DNA from: Verrucomicrobiales bacterium
GTDB lineage: Bacteria > Verrucomicrobiota > Verrucomicrobiia > Verrucomicrobiales > DEV007
Direction of reading: 5' to 3'
NCBI GenBank assembly: GCA_023253615.1
Contig: JALRFZ010000249.1
Location: forward strand, 1 to 6,963
DNA: 6,963 bases
Part shown: one piece after another, positions 1 to 5,455 of the stretch
Position numbering within the stretch: position 1 is the stretch's first letter
How the letters are laid out: every line of letters begins with the position of its first letter
Program-made: the position numbers and the translations under genes
Notes under the pieces: model-generated
The model's database searches: none
The model's input: only the letters and a program-made list of their open reading frames with translations
What the model was told of the DNA's origin: nothing

Positions 1-328
1 CACGCATGATGGCTGCCGCTTCGGCCAATTGCACGCGGTCGTTGACTCCGAGGATGTCGACCGTGCCGAAGGCCCCCAGGGCCTCCGCCGCGAGCATGTC
101 CGTATCTTCACGGCTGGAGAGGTCGGCGACGATGGCACGCACCTCGGCGCCTTCGATCCCTTTGGAAATGGCGGCGACGGCGGATTTCAGGTCGTCTTCG
201 TGACGGCTGCAGATCATCACCTTCGCGCCCGCCTCGACGAATCCGCGGGCGATCGCCATGCCCAGTCCCTTGCTGCCTCCGGTGACTACGGCACTGCGTC
301 CCCTCAGGTTGAACAAATCGCATTGCAT
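1..328 (-). CDS. Short-chain dehydrogenase/reductase, N-terminal part, running off the window edge and switching to a GlmU-like motif
   Basis: Seen: reading leftwards from an ATG at 328, the first 109 residues are visible. Residues 15-21 carry the Rossmann dinucleotide motif TGGSKGLG, followed by a typical SDR helix and strand (AIARGFVEAGAKVMICSR), an Asp in ADLSS near residue 70 that normally contacts the adenine ring, and FGTVDIL at 87-93. Known: SDRs continue here with an NNAG motif and later a YxxxK catalytic pair; the N-terminus resembles gluconate 5-dehydrogenase or KduD-type enzymes that reduce or oxidise sugar acids. Odd: instead of NNAG, residues 94-109 read GVNDRVQLAEAAAIMR, which is a hallmark of GlmU (N-acetylglucosamine-1-phosphate uridyltransferase). 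The frame stays open across the switch. The gene is divergent from the UxaA gene, with 69 bases between the starts, which fits a sugar-acid role for the SDR part. There is no clear ribosome binding site. The SDR assignment of the first 93 residues is firm; what the full gene encodes cannot be told here. Confidence 0.8.
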   Translation of the reverse strand, partial: MQCDLFNLRGRSAVVTGGSKGLGMAIARGFVEAGAKVMICSRHEDDLKSAVAAISKGIEGAEVRAIVADLSSREDTDMLAAEALGAFGTVDILGVNDRVQLAEAAAIMR

Positions 329-333
329 CCCCC

Positions 334-361
334 ACGATGCACGTTGACTCCGTTTCCGCAA
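334..361 (-). promoter_or_regulatory. Possible promoter for the SDR gene
   Basis: On the minus strand TTGCGG (361-356) is followed after 16 bases by CATCGT (339-334). The predicted transcript start would fall at or next to the ATG at 328, which would make the mRNA leaderless or nearly so. The -10 matches the consensus poorly (only the A at position 2 and the last T), so this is a weak call. The same TTGCGG hexamer occurs upstream of the gene at 6787. Confidence 0.2.
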
Positions 362-397
362 GTGCTCCCCTTTTCCCCTTGCCCACCCCCCAATGCC

Positions 398-2047
398 ATG
401 AAACCCGCCTTGCTCATCGACCCCTCGGACAATCTCGGCGTCGCCCTGCGCGCCCTCGCTCCCGGCGAATCGGTCGAGCTCGGGGGACGCTCCTACCCAA
501 TCACCGAGGCCATCCCGCCGAAGCAGAAATTCACCCTCGCCGCCATGGCCGTGGGAGACCGGGCACGCATGTATGGCGTCACCGTGGGAGTCGTCACCAC
601 GCCGATCGCGGCGGGCGGCCTCGTCACCACCGCCAATCTGAAACACGATGCCGACGGTTTCAGCGGCACGCGCACCCGCGAGCACCATTGGTCGCCCCCT
701 TCCGTCGATCGCTGGAAAGGCCGCACCTTCGACGGCTACCACCGCGCCGATGGTTCGGTCGGCACGGCGAATCACTGGCTCGTCATCCCCATGGTCTTCT
801 GCGAGACCCGCAATGTGAACGCGATCCGCACCGCCTTCGAGCGAGCCCTCGGCTACGAGCGCACCACCCATTACCAGCGCCTCGCCGACCGCCTCGTCGC
901 GGCCTACCAGAGCGGCGCGGATGCCGAGGCCTTGCGCCATCTTCCGCTCGAAAATCTCGAGGAGGTCGCCCCGGGGCGCCTTTTCCCGAACGTCGACGGG
1001 ATCCAGTTCCTCAATCACACGATGGGTTGCGGAGGCACCCGCGATGATGCCGAATCCCTCTGCGGTCTCCTCGCCAGCTACATCACCCATCCGAACGTCG
1101 CCGGAGCCACCGTCCTCAGCCTCGGCTGCGAAAACGCCCAGCTCGAGATCCTCGAGGCGGCGATCCGGCAACGCAGCCCGCATTTCGACAAACCGCTCCT
1201 GACCTTCAGGCAACAGGGTTACCCCGACGAGCGTACTCTCCTGGAGGCGGCCATCAAGGGCACCTTCCTCGGTCTCATCGAGGCCAATCAGGCAACGCGG
1301 CGTCCCGCCACCCTCGATCATCTCAGCATCGGCGTGGAGTGCGGCGGCAGCGACGGATTCTCCGGCATCTCGGCGAATCCCGCGGTCGGGGCGCTCTCCG
1401 ATCGTCTCGTCGCCCTCGGCGGCAAGATCCTCCTCGCCGAATTCCCCGAACTCTGCGGCGTCGAGCAGGAACTCGTCGACCGCTGCATCAGCGACGAGGT
1501 CGCGGCGCGCTTCACCCATCTCACCTCCACCTACGCCGCCCGGGCCCGGGCCGTCGGCAGCGACTTTTCCCAAAATCCGAGCCCCGGAAATATCCGCGAC
1601 GGCCTCATCACCGACGCCATCAAATCGGCCGGAGCCGCCAAAAAGGGCGGCAATTCCCCCGTCGTCTCCGTGCTCGATTATCCCGAGATCGCCACCGTCC
1701 CCGGCCTGCACCTCCTCTGCACCCCCGGCGGCGACGCGGAATGCACCACCGCTCTGGCCGGCGCCCACGCCAACATCATCCTCTTCACCACCGGCCTCGG
1801 CACCCCCATGGGCAACCCCGTGACGCCCGTCGTGAAGATCAGCACGAACACCGAATTGGCCGAGCGCCTCCCCGATTTGATCGATTTCGACACCGGGGCC
1901 ATCATCCGCGGCGAGGCCTCGATCGATGACCGGGGCGGCGATCTCCTCGACCTCGTCATCGAGGTGGCCTCGGGCCGGCTCCAGACCAAGGCGCAGCGGC
2001 TCGGGCAGGCGGATTTCCAACCGTGGAAACGTGGCGTATCCCTTTGA
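398..2047 (+). CDS. uxaA: Altronate dehydratase family protein (UxaA family), 549 aa
   Basis: Known role: UxaA is a cytoplasmic metal-dependent lyase that dehydrates D-altronate to 2-keto-3-deoxy-D-gluconate in galacturonate breakdown. Seen: an N-terminal SAF-like domain (about residues 5-85), then a linker, then the large catalytic part starting at about residue 113 with GYHRADGSVGTANHWLVIP. Family motifs include MGCGGTRDD (209-217), HPNVAGATVLSLGCENAQ (231-248), GVECGGSDGFSGISANPA (312-329), NPSPGN (393-398), an ANIILFTTGLGTPMGNP stretch (458-474) and VKISTNT (479-485). Length fits the family. Start: the frame is open further upstream, but the ATG at 398 gives the normal N-terminus, and the upstream part is antisense to the SDR gene. 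Odd: the VHxHN end of the E. coli SAF domain is VTTAN here, and the usual G(T/V)RN is GTAN. The substrate may therefore be another sugar acid; the family is secure, the exact substrate is not. No Shine-Dalgarno site is seen. Confidence 0.88.
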   Translation: MKPALLIDPSDNLGVALRALAPGESVELGGRSYPITEAIPPKQKFTLAAMAVGDRARMYGVTVGVVTTPIAAGGLVTTANLKHDADGFSGTRTREHHWSPPSVDRWKGRTFDGYHRADGSVGTANHWLVIPMVFCETRNVNAIRTAFERALGYERTTHYQRLADRLVAAYQSGADAEALRHLPLENLEEVAPGRLFPNVDGIQFLNHTMGCGGTRDDAESLCGLLASYITHPNVAGATVLSLGCENAQLEILEAAIRQRSPHFDKPLLTFRQQGYPDERTLLEAAIKGTFLGLIEANQATRRPATLDHLSIGVECGGSDGFSGISANPAVGALSDRLVALGGKILLAEFPELCGVEQELVDRCISDEVAARFTHLTSTYAARARAVGSDFSQNPSPGNIRDGLITDAIKSAGAAKKGGNSPVVSVLDYPEIATVPGLHLLCTPGGDAECTTALAGAHANIILFTTGLGTPMGNPVTPVVKISTNTELAERLPDLIDFDTGAIIRGEASIDDRGGDLLDLVIEVASGRLQTKAQRLGQADFQPWKRGVSL

Positions 2048-2143
2048 TTTTCAACGATTCAATATTCTTTTTCACTCCGCTTCGATACCTAACCAATCTG
2101 CCGCAAAAAGAAGCCTCGAAATTCGTGAAGCGCAATTCTGGAC

Positions 2144-2172
2144 TTGCCCTCCGCCCCCCACCCGATTAGCTT
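2144..2172 (+). promoter_or_regulatory. Sigma-70-type promoter upstream of the RRM gene leader
   Basis: TTGCCC (2144-2149) and TAGCTT (2167-2172) are separated by exactly 17 bases, and the -10 fits the TAnnnT pattern. It lies at the end of the AT-richer stretch downstream of uxaA. The predicted start near 2179 gives a leader of about 440 bases before the RRM start codon at 2621, or about 20 bases before the ATG at 2200. Confidence 0.45.
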
Positions 2173-2199
2173 GTCGCCAGGTCTTTTTTCACCCCCGGC

Positions 2200-2766
2200 A
2201 TGTCACCCGTCCAGTCAGCCCAGTGCGCTTCCGCGGTTGCAGAGCCCCCGCGCCCCTTGTGGCGCGACGTCTTCCGGAAGGTGTTGGAAGACCTCGATCA
2301 CCATTTGCGGAGTCTTTTTTCGAACGCCGGATCCCTTCCGGAGAGCGAATCGCCCGGTGCGACCGCTCCATGTTCGGATCCGAATCCTTCCGGCAGGCCC
2401 TCCCGGGCATGCCGGGTCCGCTTCACCGCGGAGTCGGTCCCTTCCCGCCTTGGCGCGGGGGACCTCCTCCCCAGGAAGCCAGCCCCGATCCACGAGAGCG
2501 CCCCGGTCGCCACGACCCTCCGCGCCTCCTCCCCGACGGGCCCGGTCATCGGATGCTCCGCCCACACCCACCATCCGATCCGCCTCCCGGCGGATCACCA
2601 CCCAAAATCTTCCACCATCGATGGAAAACCAATCCTCAGATCAAGCCAGTCGCCGCCACCGCGGCAGTCGTTCGGGCGGCCGCAGCCGCAACCGCCAGGG
2701 AAGCTCCTCCAATCAGGGGGGAGACTCCTCCTCGGGTGGCAGCCGCAACCGCAGCCGGCGTCGTAA
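2200..2766 (+). CDS. Doubtful ORF in the leader of the RRM gene, 188 aa if translated to its stop
   Basis: I do not recognise this as a protein family. In favour: its ATG lies about 20 bases after the predicted transcript start. By hand count about three quarters of its codons up to 2620 end in G or C, a higher share than at codon positions 1 or 2, as in the real genes here. Residues 20-42 (LWRDVFRKVLEDLDHHLRSL and following) could form an amphipathic helix. Against: the rest is low-complexity Pro/Ser/Arg sequence, GC at the second codon position is also high, there is no ribosome binding site, and its last 146 bases overlap the RRM gene in another frame. It may be an upstream ORF whose translation affects the RRM gene, a decayed gene, or chance in GC-rich DNA. 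Confidence 0.18.
   Translation: MSPVQSAQCASAVAEPPRPLWRDVFRKVLEDLDHHLRSLFSNAGSLPESESPGATAPCSDPNPSGRPSRACRVRFTAESVPSRLGAGDLLPRKPAPIHESAPVATTLRASSPTGPVIGCSAHTHHPIRLPADHHPKSSTIDGKPILRSSQSPPPRQSFGRPQPQPPGKLLQSGGRLLLGWQPQPQPAS
2577..2596 (+). promoter_or_regulatory. Perfect 8-bp stem-loop just upstream of the RRM start codon
   Basis: GATCCGCC and GGCGGATC form a perfect stem around a TCCC tetraloop, ending 24 bases before the ATG at 2621. No T-tract follows, so it is not an intrinsic terminator. In the mRNA it would sit just ahead of the initiation region, where RNA structure or protein binding can affect translation. A regulatory role is inferred from position only. Confidence 0.4.
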
Positions 2767-3304
2767 CCGCAGCGGATCGCGTAGCCCGCAGTCGTCCAAG
2801 CAGACCACCGGCCAGAAGATCCTCTCGATCCTGACCTTCGGTCTTTTCGGCAAGCCGAAAGCCAAGGCCAAGACGTCCGCGAAGCCCTCCTCCACGCGCT
2901 CCGCCCAACCGGTGAAGGCGAACACGGACAACGCCAAACCGCAGGGCCGCGTCGCCCGTGACGAGCCGAAGAAGACCAAACGCAACCGCGCCGAGGTCAC
3001 TTCGAACCGTCTCTACGTCGGCAACCTCGATTACTCCACCGGCGAAGCCGAATTGACCGACCTCTTCCGCGGTGTCGGCAACGTCCTCCTCGCCGAGGTC
3101 GTCACCAATCCCCGCACCCAGCAGTCCAAGGGCTTTGCCTTTGTCGAAATGGGTTCGATCGATGAGGCGAAACGAGCCGTCGGCATCCTCGACGACCAGG
3201 AATTCATGGGCCGCAAGCTGATCGTGAGCGGTGCCCGCAGCGAAGGAGCGAAAGACGAAGGCGACACCGCCCTCGCCGGGAGCGCCTCCGAGAGCCGGTC
3301 CTGA
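2621..3304 (+). CDS. RRM-domain RNA-binding protein with a long disordered basic N-terminus, 227 aa
   Basis: Seen: a single RNA recognition motif at about residues 130-206, with RNP2 LYVGNL (131-136) and RNP1 KGFAFVEM (170-177); the aromatic residues at Tyr132, Phe172 and Phe174 are those that stack on RNA bases in this fold. Residues 1-60 are low-complexity Arg/Ser/Gly/Asn sequence with RS/RG-like runs. A short hydrophobic segment, KILSILTFGLFGKP (66-79), follows, then a Lys/Ala-rich linker (80-125). The C-terminal tail is short and acidic. Known: bacterial RRM proteins bind single-stranded RNA in the cytoplasm, and the cyanobacterial Rbp proteins are linked to cold response or mRNA localisation. 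Start: the ATG at 2621 is the first in a stretch with a sensible composition; the open frame further upstream is rich in Pro, Arg and Cys and looks non-coding. It is monocistronic by appearance, with a long leader and a strong terminator. The basic low-complexity region could favour RNA condensation (inference). Confidence 0.88.
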   Translation: MENQSSDQASRRHRGSRSGGRSRNRQGSSSNQGGDSSSGGSRNRSRRRNRSGSRSPQSSKQTTGQKILSILTFGLFGKPKAKAKTSAKPSSTRSAQPVKANTDNAKPQGRVARDEPKKTKRNRAEVTSNRLYVGNLDYSTGEAELTDLFRGVGNVLLAEVVTNPRTQQSKGFAFVEMGSIDEAKRAVGILDDQEFMGRKLIVSGARSEGAKDEGDTALAGSASESRS

Positions 3305-3322
3305 TTCCACCCGATCTCTTTT

Positions 3323-3352
3323 TTGTTGGTGCGCGCCGGAACGGTCTCTGAT
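3323..3352 (+). promoter_or_regulatory. Possible miaA promoter embedded in the terminator hairpin
   Basis: TTGTTG (3323-3328) and TCTGAT (3347-3352) are 18 bases apart; the second hexamer matches TATAAT at 4 of 6 bases and lies in the hairpin loop. Transcription would begin near 3359, inside the 3' arm of the stem, so the miaA mRNA would not contain the complete hairpin. The match is weak, but some promoter is needed close by if the terminator works. Confidence 0.22.
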
Positions 3353-3371
3353 CGTTCCGGCGCTTTCTTTT
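3333..3371 (+). terminator. Strong Rho-independent terminator after the RRM gene
   Basis: GCGCCGGAACG (3333-3343) pairs perfectly with CGTTCCGGCGC (3353-3363), an 11-bp stem with a 9-base loop, directly followed by TTTCTTTT (3364-3371). It lies 28 bases past the RRM stop codon and ends 6 bases before the miaA start codon. Confidence 0.88.
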
Positions 3372-3377
3372 CCTCAC

Positions 3378-4295
3378 ATGACCTCCTCCCCGCGCCACGC
3401 TCCCCTCTACCTCGCCGGACCGACCGGCTGTGGCAAGACGGCCGTGTCCCTCGCCCTCGCCCGGCTGGTGGCACCGGTGGAGATCGTCAATGCCGACGCC
3501 TACCAGATCTACCGCGGGCTGGAGATCCTCAGCGCCGCTCCGGGAGCGGAGGAACAGGCGCTCTGTCCCCATCATCTCTTCGGCACCCTCGATCCGGGGG
3601 AGGAAAACGATGCCGCCGAGCACGCCCGGCGCACGCATGCGACTCTTGCCTCGATCCCCGGCGGAGCCTTGCCCCTCGTCGTCGGCGGCAGCGGGCTGTA
3701 TCTCAAAGCGATCACCCACGGGCTCGCGCCGACCCCCAAAGGCGACCCCGCCCTCCGTGCCGAACTCGCCGCCGAGCCGCTCGAAACCCTCGTGGCCCGA
3801 TATCGTGAACTCGATCCCGCCGGTGCCGCCGTGACGAACCTGCTGAACCGGCGCTACGTCACCCGGAATCTCGAGATCTGTCTCCTGACAGGCCGCCCGG
3901 CCTCCGAGCTGAAATCGGCCTGGGCCGAATCGGCCCCGCGGATCCGCGCCGTCTATCTCCGGCGCGACCGCGCCGATCTCGACGCCCGCATCGCCCGGCG
4001 CACCGCGATGATGTTCGAAGCCGGCGTCGTCGGGGAAGTCGAACGTCTCAAGGACCTCTCCCCGACCGCCACCAAAGCCATTGGCATCCGCGAAATCGAG
4101 GCCTTGCGCCGCGGCGAGATCGACGAAGCCGCCTGCCGCGAGGCCATCCGGCTCGCCACACGGCAATACGCGAAACGTCAGGAAAACTGGTTCCGCCGCG
4201 AGTCCGCCTTCTTGCCCCTGCCCTTGCCCGCCGACGAGGCCCCCGCCACCACCGCCGCCCGCATCGCCGCGCTCTTTTCGCTCGACGCGGCATGA
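3378..4295 (+). CDS. miaA: tRNA dimethylallyltransferase MiaA, 305 aa
   Basis: MiaA transfers the dimethylallyl group of DMAPP to N6 of adenosine 37 in tRNAs that read codons starting with U, the first step of (ms2)i6A synthesis; it is cytoplasmic. Seen: P-loop GPTGCGKT (14-21); NADAYQIYRGLEI (38-50), with the conserved catalytic Asp at 40; PHHL (64-67); VGGSGLYLKAITHGL (102-116), the family's GGTGLYL motif; RRYVTRNLEICLLTGRPASE (158-177), matching the family's RRIxRALE region; and AIGIREIEAL (234-243) plus TRQYAKRQENWFRR (261-274). The length matches the usual 300-315 residues. Start: the ATG at 3378 puts the P-loop at the normal distance from the N-terminus; earlier in-frame codons lie in the RRM gene and terminator. 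No Shine-Dalgarno site is seen. aroB follows on the same strand 53 bases after the stop. Minor oddity: the usual IGTAKP is ILSAAP. Confidence 0.95.
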   Translation: MTSSPRHAPLYLAGPTGCGKTAVSLALARLVAPVEIVNADAYQIYRGLEILSAAPGAEEQALCPHHLFGTLDPGEENDAAEHARRTHATLASIPGGALPLVVGGSGLYLKAITHGLAPTPKGDPALRAELAAEPLETLVARYRELDPAGAAVTNLLNRRYVTRNLEICLLTGRPASELKSAWAESAPRIRAVYLRRDRADLDARIARRTAMMFEAGVVGEVERLKDLSPTATKAIGIREIEALRRGEIDEAACREAIRLATRQYAKRQENWFRRESAFLPLPLPADEAPATTAARIAALFSLDAA

Positions 4296-4310
4296 GGCTG
4301 CCCTTCGGCG

Positions 4311-4339
4311 TTGAAAGATCCCCTTCCCGCGTGCAAGCT
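4311..4339 (+). promoter_or_regulatory. Likely aroB promoter
   Basis: TTGAAA (4311-4316) and CAAGCT (4334-4339) are 17 bases apart in the gap between miaA and aroB. The -10 agrees with the TAnnnT pattern except for its first base. The predicted transcript start lies near 4346, so the aroB mRNA would be leaderless or have only 1-3 leader bases. Its position supports 4349 as the aroB start. Confidence 0.38.
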
Positions 4340-4348
4340 ACCCGCCCC

Positions 4349-5455
4349 ATGCCCACCCTCACCGAAGGCAATCCCGTCTCCATCTCGCTGCGCCTCGCCA
4401 ACGATCATTACACCGTGCTCGTCGGCACTTCGCTCCTCGCCGACACGGCCGGGCTCATATCCCGCCACACCGGCATCCGGGGAAAAGTCGCCGCGATCGT
4501 CACCGATTCGAACGTGGGGCCCCTCTACGCGGAAACCGTGCGCAACTCTCTCGAATCGGCCGGGATCCGTGTGACCACCCTCACCGTCCCCGCCGGCGAG
4601 GCCTCGAAGAGCATGGAGCAGGTCACCGAAGTCTGCCGCGGCATGCTGCGGGCCGGACTCGACCGCAAATCCTTCCTCGTCGCCCTCGGCGGAGGCGTCG
4701 TCGGCGACCTCGCCGGATTCGCCGCCGCCATTTTCCAGCGGGGCATCCCCTGCGTGCAGATCCCCACTACCATCGTCAGCCAGGTCGACAGCTCCGTCGG
4801 AGGCAAGACCGGGGTGAACACGCCCGAAGGCAAGAATCTTCTCGGCGCCTTCCACCAGCCCCAGCTCGTCCTCGCCGACACCGACACGCTCGCCACCCTG
4901 CATGAGCGCGAGTTCAACGAAGGATTCGCCGAGATCATCAAACACGCCGCGATCCGCGACGCCTCGCTCCTCGATCTCGTCGAAGACCGCGCCTCGATCC
5001 GCCAGCATCTCGTGACCCTCGTCGCCCGCAACGTCGCCATCAAGGCCGCCGTCGTCGAGGAGGACGAACGCGAGACCACCGGCACCCGCGCCCTTCTCAA
5101 TTTCGGCCACACCCTCGGCCACGGCATCGAGGCCGCGGGCGGCTACGGACGCTTCCTCCACGGCGAAGCCATCAGCCTCGGCCTCGTCGCGGCGACACGG
5201 CTCTCTGTCGAAAAGTCCGGATTGTCCGCGGCGGAAGGCGACCGCATCCTCCGCACCCTCGACACCTACGATCTCCCCACCGTGCTCGAAAACGACGTGC
5301 CCGACGAGGCCATCCTCGGCGCGATGGGACGCGACAAGAAATTCGAAGCCGGCCAGATCCGGTTCGTCCTGCTGAAATCACTCGGAGACGCCTTCGTTTC
5401 CGACGCCATTACCCACGACGACCTGCTCCGCGCCCTCGCCGGCCTGCGCGCCTGA
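4349..5455 (+). CDS. aroB: 3-dehydroquinate synthase AroB, 368 aa
   Basis: AroB converts DAHP to 3-dehydroquinate, the second step of the shikimate pathway to aromatic amino acids, using NAD and a divalent metal, in the cytoplasm. Seen: substrate/NAD region PAGEASKS (81-88), glycine-rich NAD motif GGGVVGD (114-120), PTTIVSQVDSSVGGKTGVN (139-157) with the conserved lysine at 153, then the metal ligands expected in the family: Glu195 in FAEIIKH, His254 in NFGHTLGH and His271 in LHGEA. The spacing between the two His ligands (17) matches the E. coli enzyme. Start: an in-frame ATG at 4292 overlaps the miaA stop by four bases (ATGA), but it adds 19 residues unlike the family and would begin before the likely promoter, so I chose 4349; the earlier start could still be used by translational coupling on a miaA read-through mRNA. 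The last 78 bases overlap the convergent gene on the other strand. Confidence 0.95.
   Translation: MPTLTEGNPVSISLRLANDHYTVLVGTSLLADTAGLISRHTGIRGKVAAIVTDSNVGPLYAETVRNSLESAGIRVTTLTVPAGEASKSMEQVTEVCRGMLRAGLDRKSFLVALGGGVVGDLAGFAAAIFQRGIPCVQIPTTIVSQVDSSVGGKTGVNTPEGKNLLGAFHQPQLVLADTDTLATLHEREFNEGFAEIIKHAAIRDASLLDLVEDRASIRQHLVTLVARNVAIKAAVVEEDERETTGTRALLNFGHTLGHGIEAAGGYGRFLHGEAISLGLVAATRLSVEKSGLSAAEGDRILRTLDTYDLPTVLENDVPDEAILGAMGRDKKFEAGQIRFVLLKSLGDAFVSDAITHDDLLRALAGLRA

Larger units (their letters stand above)
2048..2620. other. 573-base stretch without a secure gene: uxaA 3' flank, promoter and structured leader of the RRM gene
   Basis: The first part (2048-2140) is AT-richer than its surroundings and has no convincing terminator hairpin for uxaA. 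A promoter-like pair sits at 2144-2172. After it the DNA is GC-rich and holds several self-complementary elements. GTCTTCC (2269-2275) pairs with GGAAGAC (2286-2292). TTCGGATCCGAA (2373-2384) is a perfect 12-base palindrome. GATCCGCC (2577-2584) pairs with GGCGGATC (2589-2596). All three forward frames are open for long distances, but the translations are rich in Pro, Arg, Ser and Cys and show no domain. I read the stretch as a long 5' leader, possibly containing one small gene (see 2200). Confidence 0.55.

Noticed and set aside
29..397. N-terminal extension of the UxaA frame
   Set aside because: It is antisense to the SDR gene and adds 123 residues that the family does not have.
2271..2394. 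CTTCCGG occurring three times (2271, 2335, 2387)
   Set aside because: The copies are short and unevenly spaced (64 and 52 bases), with no matching flanks; chance is sufficient in GC-rich DNA.
2650..2790. Repeated Arg/Ser/Gly/Asn codons that look like a DNA repeat
   Set aside because: The units are irregular at the DNA level and are explained by the low-complexity N-terminus of the RRM protein.
2636..3310. 224-codon open frame on the minus strand opposite the RRM gene
   Set aside because: It is an Ala/Gly/Val-rich shadow of the repetitive RRM coding sequence; the RNP1 and RNP2 motifs settle the strand.
3204..4166. Long open frame on the minus strand opposite miaA
   Set aside because: It is antisense to a certain miaA gene, Gly/Glu/Arg-rich and without a domain; GC-rich codon use on one strand keeps the opposite frame open.
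4178..5161. 327-codon open frame on the minus strand opposite aroB
   Set aside because: The translation is Gly/Asp/Glu/Ala-rich with no recognisable motif, and the aroB frame has all its family motifs.
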